The notes below the pieces were generated by a model. It saw only the letters and a program-made list of their open reading frames with translations, did not search any database and was not told the origin of the DNA. From assembly GCA_005405945.1 (NCBI GenBank), contig BJHW01000001.1:5580001-5644000 (forward strand): DNA of 64,000 nucleotides. The letters are read 5' to 3'. Within the stretch, counting starts at the first letter, position 1. Each line of letters begins with the position of its first letter. Positions 47,290-56,907 of this stretch are shown piece after piece. This DNA comes from Streptomyces violaceusniger. Its GTDB lineage: Bacteria; Actinomycetota; Actinomycetes; Streptomycetales; Streptomycetaceae. Position numbers and translations under genes: made by a program.

Positions 47290-48853
47290 CGGCGCCGCCC
47301 GGGCCGTCTCCCGTGGTGCCCAGGGCATTCGTCGCGTCCCCGCCCGGAGCGTTCGTCGCGTCCCCGCCCGGAGCGTTCGCCGCGTCCCCGCCCGGAGCGT
47401 TCGCCGCGTCCCCGGTGCCACCCGCCGTATCGGGGTCACCGCCCGCCGCGTACTCCTCGCTGATCTCCTTCGGGCCGAACGGCCACACCTTCTCCATCCG
47501 CGCCCACAGCACGAACGCCACACACCCCGCCGCGACCCAGGCGAGCGACCACTCGATGGGGTGCCGCCCGGGGGAGTTCTTGTCCGCGTAGCCGTAGATC
47601 ACCAGCCAGCCCACCAGCGCCACCACGCTCGGCAGCGGATAGAGCCACATCCGGTACGGCCGCCGCAGGCCGGGCTGGCGGCGGCGCAGCACCGTGACGG
47701 CGACGACCTGCGCCAGGGCCTGCACGATCACCATGACCGTGGTCAGCAGCTGGATGAGCGTGGCCAGATCGGTGTGGCGGCCGATGAGGAAGCCGACCGC
47801 CGTCACGACACCCATCGTGGCCAGGCCCAGCACGGGGAAGCGATGGCGCGGGTGGAGCGTGCCGTACGGCCGGAAGAAGACCCGGTCGCGGGCGGCGTCG
47901 TACGGCACCCGGGAGCCGCCCAGCAGCCCGGCGAAGACGGACGCGAAGGCCGTGATGAGGATGAGCACGGTGACGACGTCGGCCGCGCCCTTCCCCCAGG
48001 TCTCCTCCAGCACCGCCGAGGCGACGGACTGGGCGGCCACCGAGTCGGGGTCGGTCATCTCGTGCCAGTCGACGACGCCGAGGGTGCCGATCTGGAGCAG
48101 CAGGTAGATCCCCATGATCCCGGCGATCGAGGTGACGATCGCCCGCGGCAGGGTGCGCCCGGGGTCCTTGATCTCGGCGCCCATGTACGCGGCGGTGTTG
48201 TAGCCGAGGTAGTCGTAGATGCCGATGGTCAGGCCCGCGGCGAAACCGGTCCAGAAGTGACCGCTGGTCAGCTCGAAGGCGTGGTCCGGATAGGTGAACG
48301 CCTGCCCCGCGTCGAAGTGGCTGAAGGCCGCCACGATGACCAGGACCACGGAGGCGATCATCACGCACCACATGACGGCCGTGATCCGGGCGATGTGCTC
48401 GACGCCCCGCCACAGCAGCCCGATGACGAGGACGATGACGCCGAGACCGACCAGATCGCCCTGAGTCTGGGTCATGTCCGGCCACAGATAGCCCAAATAC
48501 TGCACCAGACCGACCACACCCGTGGACATGATCAGCGGGATGAACAGCATCGCCGTCCAGACGAACAGGAACGGCATCAGCTTGCCGCTGCGGTACTGGA
48601 ACGCCTGGCGCAGATACACATAGCTGCCCCCGGCCCCGGGCAGCGAGGCGCCCAGTTCGGCCCAGATCAGCCCGTCGGCGAGCGCGAGCACCGCGCCCGC
48701 GACGAAGCCGATGACGGCCTGTGGCCCGCCGAAGGCGGCGACCATGAGGGGGATGGTGACGAACGGCCCGATGCCGCACATCTGGCTCATGTTGATGGCG
48801 GTCGACTGGAACAGGCCGATACGGCGGACGAATCCGCCCTCGGTGCCGGACAT
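47252..48853 (-). CDS. APC-superfamily amino-acid permease
   Basis: 533 residues from ATG 48853 with GGAGG upstream (an ATG four codons earlier is less likely). At least 12 membrane helices; early motif NMSQMCGIGPFVTIPLMVAA and helix-8-type stretch LLGGSRVPYDAARDRVFFR. The cytoplasmic C-terminal tail holds an eight-residue repeat GGDAxNAP, coded by 24-bp DNA repeats at 47325-47415. It probably imports amino acids or amines. Its 3' end overlaps the convergent methyltransferase gene. Confidence 0.87.
   Translation of the reverse strand: MSGTEGGFVRRIGLFQSTAINMSQMCGIGPFVTIPLMVAAFGGPQAVIGFVAGAVLALADGLIWAELGASLPGAGGSYVYLRQAFQYRSGKLMPFLFVWTAMLFIPLIMSTGVVGLVQYLGYLWPDMTQTQGDLVGLGVIVLVIGLLWRGVEHIARITAVMWCVMIASVVLVIVAAFSHFDAGQAFTYPDHAFELTSGHFWTGFAAGLTIGIYDYLGYNTAAYMGAEIKDPGRTLPRAIVTSIAGIMGIYLLLQIGTLGVVDWHEMTDPDSVAAQSVASAVLEETWGKGAADVVTVLILITAFASVFAGLLGGSRVPYDAARDRVFFRPYGTLHPRHRFPVLGLATMGVVTAVGFLIGRHTDLATLIQLLTTVMVIVQALAQVVAVTVLRRRQPGLRRPYRMWLYPLPSVVALVGWLVIYGYADKNSPGRHPIEWSLAWVAAGCVAFVLWARMEKVWPFGPKEISEEYAAGGDPDTAGGTGDAANAPGGDAANAPGGDATNAPGGDATNALGTTGDGPGGAVSPGAPPPPTAP
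47325..47415. repeat. 24-bp tandem repeat in the permease tail
   Basis: Three full and one partial units (gcgttcgtcgcgtccccgcc type), coding the GGDAANAP repeats of the permease. In-frame length multiples show copy number can change without frameshift. Confidence 0.9.
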
Positions 48854-49027
48854 CCGGACCTCCATTGCCCTCTCGCGCCACTGGCGCCACCGTGGGAGGG
48901 AATGAAAGTAAGGAAAGTTTCCAGTCGCGTCAAGGAGGGGGCCGCGGCACAACGCGGCCCGGGGCATCAGGGAACCGTCCGGCGCCCGGACCATCACAGG
49001 CACTACCCGGTGCCCCCGTCCGGGCCG

Positions 49028-49876
49028 TCAGGCCACCGCCGCCGCGCCCGCCAGCACCTTCAGCGCCTCCGCCGTCGCCGACCCCTCGTCGGCCGTGTAC
49101 GTGCACAGCATCTGCCCGGGGTCCGCGGGCAGCACGAACGCCTCGAACCGCAGCACCAGCTCCCCCATCTCCGGATGGCGGAACCGCTTGACGCCCCGCG
49201 TCCGCTCCAGCACCGCCTGCGCCTCCCACCGCCGCCGGAACTCCTCGCTCCGCTCCAGCAGTTCATGGGTCACCCGGCACACCCGCGAACTGCCCGGGTG
49301 GCGCCCGACCTCCGCGCGCAGCCCGGCCACCGTGTCATCGGCGACCTCGTCCCAGTTCGGATGGATCTCCTTCAGCCGGGGGTCGAGGAAGACCAGCAGC
49401 GGGCCGTTGCGCCGCTCATCGGGGATCGCGGCGTAGTCGATGCCGAGCCGGGTGCCGAGGGTGTTCCAGGCCAGGACGTCCATCGCCGGCCCGTAGACAT
49501 AGGCCGGGACGGTGCCGTCCATCGCGTTCAGCAGCTGCTGGATCTCCGGCCGCACCCGCGGCCGTGGATCGGGATCGGGCCCTCCGGCGCGCCGCCGGGG
49601 CAGGGTGATGTTGCGCAGATAGGTGTGCTCGGACGGGGTCAGCCGCAGCGCCCGCGCCAGTCCGTCGACCACCGAGTCCGAGACGGCCGGGGCCCGGCCC
49701 TGCTCGATACGGGTGTAGTAGTCGACGCTGATCCCGGCCCGCTGGGCGACCTCCTCACGGCGCAGCCCGCGCACCCGGCGCCGGACGACGCCCTCCGGCA
49801 GTCCCAGTTCGGCCGGGTCGAGCGCGGCGCGGCGCGACGTGAGGAACCCCTTGATCTCCGGTTCGGATTGGCCCAT
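49028..49876 (-). CDS. XRE-family regulator with MmyB-type ligand-binding domain
   Basis: 282 residues from ATG 49876 (MGQSEPEIK). HTH: VRGLRREEVAQRAGISVDYY and TRIEQGRAPAVSDSVVDGLA. The C-terminal MmyB-like domain has AMDVLAWNTLGTRL, LLVFLDPRLKEIHPNWDEV and FRHPEMGELVLRFEAFVLP. In Streptomyces such regulators often control a divergent oxidoreductase; here an aldo/keto reductase starts 206 bases away on the other strand. Confidence 0.9.
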   Translation of the reverse strand: MGQSEPEIKGFLTSRRAALDPAELGLPEGVVRRRVRGLRREEVAQRAGISVDYYTRIEQGRAPAVSDSVVDGLARALRLTPSEHTYLRNITLPRRRAGGPDPDPRPRVRPEIQQLLNAMDGTVPAYVYGPAMDVLAWNTLGTRLGIDYAAIPDERRNGPLLVFLDPRLKEIHPNWDEVADDTVAGLRAEVGRHPGSSRVCRVTHELLERSEEFRRRWEAQAVLERTRGVKRFRHPEMGELVLRFEAFVLPADPGQMLCTYTADEGSATAEALKVLAGAAAVA

Positions 49877-50082
49877 TCGTTCATTATCCGCGCGCCGCCG
49901 GATTCCGGGCCGGAAAGGTGGTTCTGGCAGACCCAGGTTGAGCCGGGCCTGGTGAGGTCCCCGCCCGGAGCCGAGGCTGAAGGCGCAGGACGCCATGGAA
50001 GCAAAGGCGAAGACACACGCAAAGGCCCGGAACGCAAAGGTCCGGAAGGCAAAGGGCCGGAAGGCAAAGGAAGGCAGCTGCC

Positions 50083-51108
50083 ATGAAGCGCAGGATCCTG
50101 GGCGGTACCGGCATCTCGGTGAGCGAGTACGCCCTGGGCGCGATGATGTTCGGCGCCCTGGGCAACCCCGACCACGAGGACTCGGTACGGATCATCCACC
50201 GCGCCCTCGACGCGGGCATCAACTTCGTCGACACCGCCGACATCTACTCGGCGGGCGAGTCCGAGGAGATCGTCGGCAAGGCCCTCAAGGGCCGCCGCGA
50301 CGACGTCGTCCTCGCGACCAAGGCCCATTTCCCGATGGGCGACGACCCCAACCAGGGCGGCAACTCACGGCGCTGGATCACCCATGAGGTGGAGAACAGC
50401 CTGCGCCGCCTGGACACGGATTACATCGACCTCTACCAGATCCACCGGCCGGACCCGACGACGGACGTCGACGAGACGCTGTCGGTCCTGTCCGACCTGG
50501 TCAGGGCGGGCAAGGTGCGCGCCGTCGGCTCCTCCACCTTCCCCGCCGAGCAGATCGTGGAGGCCCAGTGGGTCTCCGACCGGCGCGGCCACGTACGGTT
50601 CCGCAGCGAGCAGCCGCCGTACTCGATCCTGGCGCGCGGCGTGGAGGCGGCGGTGCTGCCGACCGCGCGGAAGTACGGGATGGGCGTGCTGAGCTGGGGT
50701 CCGCTCTCGGCGGGCTGGCTCACGGGCCGCTACAGCAAGGCGTCCGACATCGATCTCTCCGGCGGCCGGGCGGCCGTGGAGAAGCACAAGTTCGACCCGT
50801 CGCTGCCCGACAACGCGCGCAAGCTGGAGGCGGTCGGCGCGCTGGCCGAGCTGGCCTCCGACGCCGGGCTCTCGCTGCCGCACATGGCCATCGCCTTCGT
50901 ACGAGCGCATCCGGCCATCACCTCGGTGATCATCGGCCCGCGCACCATGGAGCAGTTGGAGGATCTGCTCGCCGGGTCCGAGGTGGAGCTGAGCGAGGAC
51001 GTCCTGAACCGGATCGACGAGATCGTCCCGCCGGGCACCGACCTCAACCGGGCGGACAGCTACTACGTGCCGCCGGCGCTCGAGGACAAGAGCCTGCGCC
51101 GCCGCTGA
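50083..51108 (+). CDS. Aldo/keto reductase
   Basis: 341 residues. NADPH-dependent (beta/alpha)8 barrel with catalytic Asp in NFVDTADIYSAGESEE (Tyr of the tetrad in IYS), Lys in VVLATKAHF and His in DLYQIHRPDP, and SVIIGPRTMEQLEDLL near the cofactor pocket. Just upstream, 50,030-50,072 carries short aaaggxccggaaggc repeats and the ribosome site. Likely regulated by the divergent XRE protein; the substrate is unknown. Confidence 0.92.
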   Translation: MKRRILGGTGISVSEYALGAMMFGALGNPDHEDSVRIIHRALDAGINFVDTADIYSAGESEEIVGKALKGRRDDVVLATKAHFPMGDDPNQGGNSRRWITHEVENSLRRLDTDYIDLYQIHRPDPTTDVDETLSVLSDLVRAGKVRAVGSSTFPAEQIVEAQWVSDRRGHVRFRSEQPPYSILARGVEAAVLPTARKYGMGVLSWGPLSAGWLTGRYSKASDIDLSGGRAAVEKHKFDPSLPDNARKLEAVGALAELASDAGLSLPHMAIAFVRAHPAITSVIIGPRTMEQLEDLLAGSEVELSEDVLNRIDEIVPPGTDLNRADSYYVPPALEDKSLRRR

Positions 51109-51151
51109 CGGTCAGCCGCCCGTCAGCCGCTGACCAGACACCGAGGGCGGT

Positions 51152-51658
51152 TCAGGACGGCCGCAGGGCGTGCAGCAGCGCGTCGATGAGGGTGCGGTCG
51201 TGGTCGTAGGTGAGGCGGCGGCGGGCCGCGTCCGGGGGCAGCCAGAGCAGACGGTCGACCTCGCGGTTGGGCACGAAGACCTCGTCGTGGTCGACCGCCT
51301 CCGCCGCCCAGTAGCGGACCTGTTTGGGGCGGCCCTTGGCCGTGTAGTGGAGGGTGGGCAGCACCGCCCCCGGGACGCAGCCCATACCGGTCTCCTCGGC
51401 GACCTCGCGCACCGCGCCGTGCAGCGCTTCCTCGCCGTGCTTCAGCTTGCCCTTGGGATGGGACCAGTCGTCGTAGCGGGGGCGGTGGACGAGGGCGACC
51501 TCGAGCCCGCCGCCGCGCGGGGACCGCCGCCACAGCACACAGCCCGCTGCCAGGACCGTCCCGGTGTCCGTCCCGGTGTCCGTTCCGGTGTCCGTTCCGG
51601 TGTCCGTTCTGGTGTCCGTTCCGACCAGCCCGTCATCACGGGAATTCCGTCGGTTCAT
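51152..51658 (-). CDS. Nudix (MutT-type) hydrolase
   Basis: 168 residues from ATG 51658 (MNRRNSRDD). A Thr/Asp/Gly repeat (GTDTGTDTG) precedes the domain. The Nudix box GEEALHGAVREVAEETGM carries REVAEETG, preceded by WSHPKGKLKHG; EVFVPNREVDRLLWLPPDAA follows. It is last in the ppk-CHAD-Nudix run; in such operons a diphosphoinositol/polyphosphate or oxidised-nucleotide hydrolase role has been suggested. The stop is 43 bases from the convergent aldo/keto reductase stop. Confidence 0.9.
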   Translation of the reverse strand: MNRRNSRDDGLVGTDTRTDTGTDTGTDTGTDTGTVLAAGCVLWRRSPRGGGLEVALVHRPRYDDWSHPKGKLKHGEEALHGAVREVAEETGMGCVPGAVLPTLHYTAKGRPKQVRYWAAEAVDHDEVFVPNREVDRLLWLPPDAARRRLTYDHDRTLIDALLHALRPS

Positions 51659-51716
51659 CCGCCGTCTCTCCCTCCCCGGTTCTCCGCGTTCCGCCCCTCG
51701 GATCCGTCGTCCGGCG

Positions 51717-53406
51717 TCAGGAGGCTCTGGTGGCGGACAGGCGCCGCCAGATCCGGCCGAACGCGAAACGGGCCGCCTCGACCTCATGCCGCTGATCGGC
51801 GTGGAGCACGCCCAGCGCGTACGCCGTCGCCGGGGCGATCCGGGGCGTACGGGCGGCGGCCGCCGCGGCGGCGGCCGCCTCGGCCGCGTCGCGGTGGCGC
51901 TCCAGCGCCTGCCCGGCGGCCAGCAGCCGCACCGACAGCGGCGGCTCGGCGTCCGCGGGTCCGGAACCCCCTGGCCCGGAACCCCTGGCCCGGAACCGCC
52001 GGGCCCGCTCGCCCCGTCCGGCTGCTGCCACGCCTGGTCGATCACCTCCAGCGCGTACCGCCGCAGCCGCAGCAGATGGCGCACCTGGTGCCAGGGGGCG
52101 TCCTGGCGCTCGCTGGCGGGCGGGGCGTCCGCCGCCGGGGTCGCCGCCAGGCCGTGGACCAGCGCCTCCGCGTTGTACGGATGCCCGGCGCGGACCAGCG
52201 GCAGCGCCTCCACCGCCTCGGCCAGCCGCCGGTTCGTCAGCTCGGCGAGCGGCGGCAGCACCTGCCCTGCGGGGCGGGCGGCGTTGGCCTCGTCGAGCGG
52301 GACGTCGGAGGCGAGCAGGGCGACGGTGTCGGCGACCGCGTGGAAGCGGGAGGAGCCGAGCGCCTCCAGGGCGGCGGTGTGGGACCGGGTCCGGGCCAGC
52401 GTGAGCTGGCGCTCCAGCAGCGCTCCGGCGCGGGCCGCGCCCACGGTCAGCGCCCCGCCGCGGGCCTCCTCCTCGGCACCGGCCCGCTGATGGGTCGCGC
52501 CCGGCTGGCCGGACCGCTCGCCCTTCTCGCCCTTGGTGCCCCGGCCGCTCTTGTCGCCGCGCTCGCCGCGTTCACCGCGCTCGCCACGGCGCCGTCCGGC
52601 CGCCCGGCCCTCGTCCCTCTCCCGGTCTCTGTCCCTGGCCGTCCCGGCCGCGCCCTCGGCGCCGCCGCCCGCGTCGGCCGGACCGGGCCGCGCACCCTGC
52701 CCCCGACAGTGTCCGCGGCCCCGCCTCCCGGTGCACCGGCGGCCAGGGAGACGCTGCGGCGGGAGGCACGGGTGGAGCGGATCGGGCCCGTTGTGCCGGA
52801 GGGACCGCCCGCGCCGTCGACCGCGACCGTGACCCCGCCGCGCGCGGTGCGCGCCGCGCTCGCGGCGTGCGCCGCGTTCACCGGCTGTGTGTCGGAGGAG
52901 CGCTCACCCGGGCTCGCGGCCTCGGCGGCCGTTCCCTCGCCCTGCGATGACCGGTCCGAGGGGACGCCCGCGCCCGAGAGCCGGTGCAGGGCGCCGCGCA
53001 GCCGGTCCAGCCGCTCCGCGTAGGCGTGCTCCCGCGCCAGCGTGCCGGACAGCCAGGCCAGCTCGGTCCGCAGTTCGTCGGACCAGGCCGTGTCGGTGAT
53101 CGGGCGGTAGACGTAGAGCGCGCCGCTGATCCGCCGCGCGGCGCGGCGCAGCAGCCGGGCGGCCTCGGCCGCCTCCTGGACGTCGGAGCCGCTCTCGCGG
53201 TGCAGCCGCAGGCTGCGCAGGAAGTCCCCGGCCTGGGCGTGCAGATACGCCGACAGCACCTCCCCGGCCGTCGCCGCCTCCCACGAAGCCGCCGCCGAAG
53301 CCGCCGAAGCCGCGGAGGGTGCCGCCGCAGCCTCCGCCGCCCGGTCCGTCACGCCGTCGGTCCCCGGGCGGGACGGGTCGGCGGCCGGGTCCGCGGCGCC
53401 CGTCAT
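51717..53406 (-). CDS. CHAD-domain polyphosphate-binding protein, two frameshifts
   Basis: About 563 residues from ATG 53406, 17 bases after ppk. The N-terminal half (VLSAYLHAQAGDFLRSLRLH, SGSDVQEAAEAARLLRRAAR, Arg/His-rich helices) and C-terminal half (HQVRHLLRLRRYALEVIDQA and then LERHRDAAEAAAAAAA) form a CHAD bundle, separated by a charged linker rich in GERGERG. Breaks lie near 52,650-52,800 and 51,960-52,010; adding two bases gives 564 codons. CHAD domains bind polyphosphate; adjacency to ppk supports this. Confidence 0.85.
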
Positions 53407-53422
53407 CCCGGCCGGCGGCAGG

Positions 53423-55675
53423 TCATGTCGTTGAACCACGCCGTCGCCTCCGGGCGTCGATGAGCATCTCCTGAACGTTCCGCAGCGGCTGGCCGTCCGC
53501 GTCCGTGGCGTGCCGGGTCCACTCGCCGTCCGGGCCCAGGTGCCAGGAGGAGGTGGAGTCGGACATCCCGGTCTCCAGCAGCCGGTTGAGGGCGGCGCGG
53601 TGGCCGGGGTCGGTGACCCGCACCAGCGCCTCGATCCGGCGGTCGAGGTTGCGGTGCATCATGTCGGCGCTGCCGATCCACACCTCCGGCTCGCCGCCGT
53701 TCCCGAACGCGAACACGCGCGAATGCTCCAGGAAGCGTCCGAGGACCGAGCGGACCCGGATGTGCTCCGAGAGCCCGGGGACGCCCGGCCGCAGCGCGCA
53801 GATGCCGCGCACCCACACATCCACCGGCACCCCGGCCTGCGAGGCCCGGTAGAGGGCGTCGACGACGGCCTCGTCGACCATCGAGTTGACCTTGATCTTG
53901 ACGTAGGCCGGGCGCCCCGCCCGATGGTGGGTGATCTCCTTGTTGATCCGGGTGATCAGCCCGCCGCGCAGCGACTTGGGGGCGACCAGCAGCCGCCGGT
54001 AGTTCTCCCGCCGGGAGTAGCCGCTCAGCCGGTTGAAGAGGTCGGAGAGGTCCGCGCCGACCTGGGAGTTCGCCGTCAGCAGCCCCAGGTCCTCGTACAG
54101 CCGGGCGGTCTTGGGGTGGTAGTTGCCGGTGCCCACGTGCGAGTAGCGGGTGAGGGTGTCGCCCTCCTGGCGGACCACCAGCGACAGCTTGCAGTGGGTC
54201 TTCAGGCCCAGCAGGCCGTAGACCACATGGCAGCCGGCCTCCTCCAGCTTGCGCGCCCACTTGATGTTGGCGTGCTCGTCGAAGCGGGCCTTGATCTCGA
54301 CCAGCACCAGCACCTGCTTGCCGGACTCGGCGGCGTCTATGAGCGCGTCGACGATCGGCGACTTGCCGGAGGTGCGGTACAGCGTCTGCTTGATCGCCAG
54401 CACGTCCGGATCGGCCGCCGCCTGCTCAAGGAATGCCTGCACGGAGGTGGAGAAGGAGTCGTACGGGTGGTGGAGCAGGACGTCCCGCTCGCGCAGCGCC
54501 GCGAAGATGTCCGGCGGGGAGGCGGACTCCACCTCGGCGAGGTCCCGGTGGGTGCCCGCCACGAACTTGGGGTACTTCAGCTCCGGCCGGTCCAGCGCGG
54601 CTATGCCGAAAAGGCCGGTGAGGTCGAGCGGTCCGGGCAGCGGGTAGACCTCGGCGTCCGAGACCTTCAGCTCGCGCACCAGCAGGTCCAGCACGTACGG
54701 GTCGATGGACTCCTCGACCTCCAGCCGCACCGGGGGCCCGAAGCGGCGGCGCAGCAGCTCCTTCTCCAGGGCCTGGAGGAGGTTCTCGGCGTCGTCCTCC
54801 TCGACCTCGAGGTCCTCGTTGCGGGTCACCCGGAACATGTGGTGCGCGAGCACCTCCATCCCCGGGAACAGCGCCTCCAGATGCGCCGCGATCACGTCCT
54901 CCAGCGGCACGTACCGCTGCGGCGACGCCTCCAGGAACCGGGAGAGCGACGGCGGGACCTTCACACGTGCGAAGTGATCATGCCCGCTCACGGGGTTGCG
55001 CACCACGACCGCGAGGTTGAGCGACAGCCCCGAGATGTACGGGAAGGGGTGTGCCGGGTCCACCGCGAGCGGGGTCAGCACGGGGAAGATCTGCTGCCGG
55101 AAGAGGGTGAAGAGGCGGGACTGCTCCTTCTCGGTGAGATCCGGCCAGCGGACCAGATGGATGCCCTCCTCCGCGAGCGCGGGGGCGACATCCTGCTGGT
55201 AGCAGGCGGCGTGCCGGGCCATGAGCTCACGGGACCGGTTCCAGATCAGCTCCAGCACCTCGCGCGGCTGCAGCCCGGAGGCCGAGCGGGTGGCGACCCC
55301 GGTGGCGATGCGCCGCTTGAGGCCGGCGACCCGCACCATGAAGAACTCGTCCAGATTGCTGGCGAAGATCGCCAGGAAGTTGGCCCGCTCCAGCAGCGGA
55401 GTGGACGGGTCCTCGGCCAGCTCCAGCACCCGCTCGTTGAACGCGAGCCAGCTGCGCTCCCGGTCCAGGAACCGCCCCTGCGGCAGCTCAGCGCCCTCCG
55501 TGCCGGGCCCGGTGGCCTCCTCGTACGAGTCCAGGTCGGCGTCGAGGTCGGGGTCGAGCGACCGCACCGGCGCGGCGACAGCATGCGGCCGGTGGGCCGC
55601 GATGGACCCGACCGAAGGCTGGGGGTGGGGCTGGGGCTGCGGGGAAACCGATGCCTGACCGCTTGTGTGGCTCAT
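53423..55675 (-). CDS. ppk: Polyphosphate kinase (PPK1)
   Basis: 750 residues from ATG 55675 (MSHTSGQAS); an upstream ATG at 55777 lacks support. An N-terminal extension of about 60 residues is followed by the PPK1 N domain (RFLDRERSWLAFNERVLELA), the H domain, and the catalytic half with RFDEHANIKWARKLEEAG, THCKLSLVVR and YSHVGTGNYHPKTARLYEDL (phospho-His). It makes polyphosphate from ATP. A TTCACCTCC half-site (55695-55703) lies just upstream, compatible with PhoP control. Confidence 0.97.
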   Translation of the reverse strand: MSHTSGQASVSPQPQPHPQPSVGSIAAHRPHAVAAPVRSLDPDLDADLDSYEEATGPGTEGAELPQGRFLDRERSWLAFNERVLELAEDPSTPLLERANFLAIFASNLDEFFMVRVAGLKRRIATGVATRSASGLQPREVLELIWNRSRELMARHAACYQQDVAPALAEEGIHLVRWPDLTEKEQSRLFTLFRQQIFPVLTPLAVDPAHPFPYISGLSLNLAVVVRNPVSGHDHFARVKVPPSLSRFLEASPQRYVPLEDVIAAHLEALFPGMEVLAHHMFRVTRNEDLEVEEDDAENLLQALEKELLRRRFGPPVRLEVEESIDPYVLDLLVRELKVSDAEVYPLPGPLDLTGLFGIAALDRPELKYPKFVAGTHRDLAEVESASPPDIFAALRERDVLLHHPYDSFSTSVQAFLEQAAADPDVLAIKQTLYRTSGKSPIVDALIDAAESGKQVLVLVEIKARFDEHANIKWARKLEEAGCHVVYGLLGLKTHCKLSLVVRQEGDTLTRYSHVGTGNYHPKTARLYEDLGLLTANSQVGADLSDLFNRLSGYSRRENYRRLLVAPKSLRGGLITRINKEITHHRAGRPAYVKIKVNSMVDEAVVDALYRASQAGVPVDVWVRGICALRPGVPGLSEHIRVRSVLGRFLEHSRVFAFGNGGEPEVWIGSADMMHRNLDRRIEALVRVTDPGHRAALNRLLETGMSDSTSSWHLGPDGEWTRHATDADGQPLRNVQEMLIDARRRRRGSTT

Positions 55676-55912
55676 GAACTCATTGTTCCGCGCCGGAGGT
55701 GAATACGGCGTGGCGGAAGCGGGTGCGGAAACGGCACGGAGCCTCCGGTTCGACGAATTCGGCACAGCGGGCTGCATTCAGTGATGCTCGCAACCAAGGT
55801 TGAATCGCCGGTAACGGACACATGGCGCGTAGGAAATCGGGACCCATCCCCAGGGGTCCCGCCCTCTTCACGCCCCCGGGGTCCCCTTCACGCCCCCGGG
55901 CTCAGATCTGGC

Positions 55913-56845
55913 TCAGGTCTCCGTCCGGTACATCAGATCCGTCTCATGGGTGACGAAGCCGAGCCGCTCGTAGACCGCGACCGCGGCGAAGTTGTCGGCG
56001 TCCACGTAGAGCATCGCGGTCGGCAGCCCCTGAGCCGCCAGGTGCCGCAACCCGATCGAGGTCAGCGCCTTGCCGAGGCCGCCACCCTGCGCGTCCGGCC
56101 GCACCCCCACGACGTAGACCTCCCCCAGCCGCTCCTCGGCATGCACCTTCGTCCAGTGGAACCCGACGATCTCCCCGCCCCGCTCGGCCAGGAAGAACCC
56201 CTCCGGGTCGAACCACGGCTCACCCTTGCGGTCGTCCAGGTCACGCTGGGTGAGCGAGCCCTGCTCGGGGTGGTGGGCGAAGGCCGCCGCGTTCGCCGCC
56301 AGCCACGCGGCGTCGTCCTCACCCGGCCGGAAGGTCCGTACGGTCACGCCTTCCGGGAAGGCGGGCTCCGGCAGACCCAGCTCAGCGAGCGACCCCAAGG
56401 GCCGCCGCATCTGGCGCAGCTCCCGGAACAGGGTCAGCCCCAGCACCTGCGCGAGATGGCGGGCCGAGGCATGGCCCCCGTGCGCCCAGATCCGCAGCCG
56501 CTTGCCCGACTCCCTCAGCAGCCTCACCCCCAGCGCCCGGCCGTGCCCCTTGCCGCGGTGCCCCGGATGCACGACCAGCTCGGCGGCCGGCGCCTCCACC
56601 GGGTCGGTGTCCTCCAGCTGCGCGTACCCCACCAGCTCGCCGCTGGGCTCCCGCACCACCAGATGCCGCACCCCCTCCCGCCGCCCCCGCAGCTGCAGCC
56701 GCCCCTGCTCGGACACCGCCTGCTGCCCATCGGCCCGCGCGGACTCCGCGATCAGCCGCAGCACATCCTCCACCTCGGCCGCCGTCAACTCCTCCAGCAC
56801 ATCGAGCCGCCGGACCCCGGATGTCTCGTTCACCACGTCATTCAT
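55913..56845 (-). CDS. mshD: Mycothiol synthase MshD
   Basis: 310 residues, two GNAT domains in tandem. N-terminal unit: ELVVHPGHRGKGHGRALGVR with the acetyl-CoA loop. C-terminal unit: VYVVGVRPDAQGGGLGKALT, followed by LYVDADNFAAVAVYERLGF. WFDPEGFFLAERGGEIVGFH is the family's central motif. It acetylates Cys-GlcN-Ins to give mycothiol, the last step of the pathway whose first enzyme is the MshA of this window. The start MNDVVNE (56845) is preferred over an upstream ATG. Confidence 0.95.
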   Translation of the reverse strand: MNDVVNETSGVRRLDVLEELTAAEVEDVLRLIAESARADGQQAVSEQGRLQLRGRREGVRHLVVREPSGELVGYAQLEDTDPVEAPAAELVVHPGHRGKGHGRALGVRLLRESGKRLRIWAHGGHASARHLAQVLGLTLFRELRQMRRPLGSLAELGLPEPAFPEGVTVRTFRPGEDDAAWLAANAAAFAHHPEQGSLTQRDLDDRKGEPWFDPEGFFLAERGGEIVGFHWTKVHAEERLGEVYVVGVRPDAQGGGLGKALTSIGLRHLAAQGLPTAMLYVDADNFAAVAVYERLGFVTHETDLMYRTET

Positions 56846-56907
56846 AGGGCCGAGCCTACGGCGGCCCCATTGTGCGGCAAGCTGCTGCACAATTTATTAC
56901 CGGCGAG

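Noticed and set aside
46093..47523. Repeat proteins apparently encoded through the 45-bp minisatellite
   Set aside because: Frames stay open only because the unit is 45 bases long; they overlap the supported mshA and methyltransferase genes or their control region.
47078..50086. A 1,002-codon plus-strand frame
   Set aside because: Antisense to the permease and XRE genes; translation rich in His/Arg/Gly without motifs.
53510..55702. Long plus-strand frame opposite ppk
   Set aside because: Exact antisense of ppk, a fully recognised enzyme; no independent evidence.
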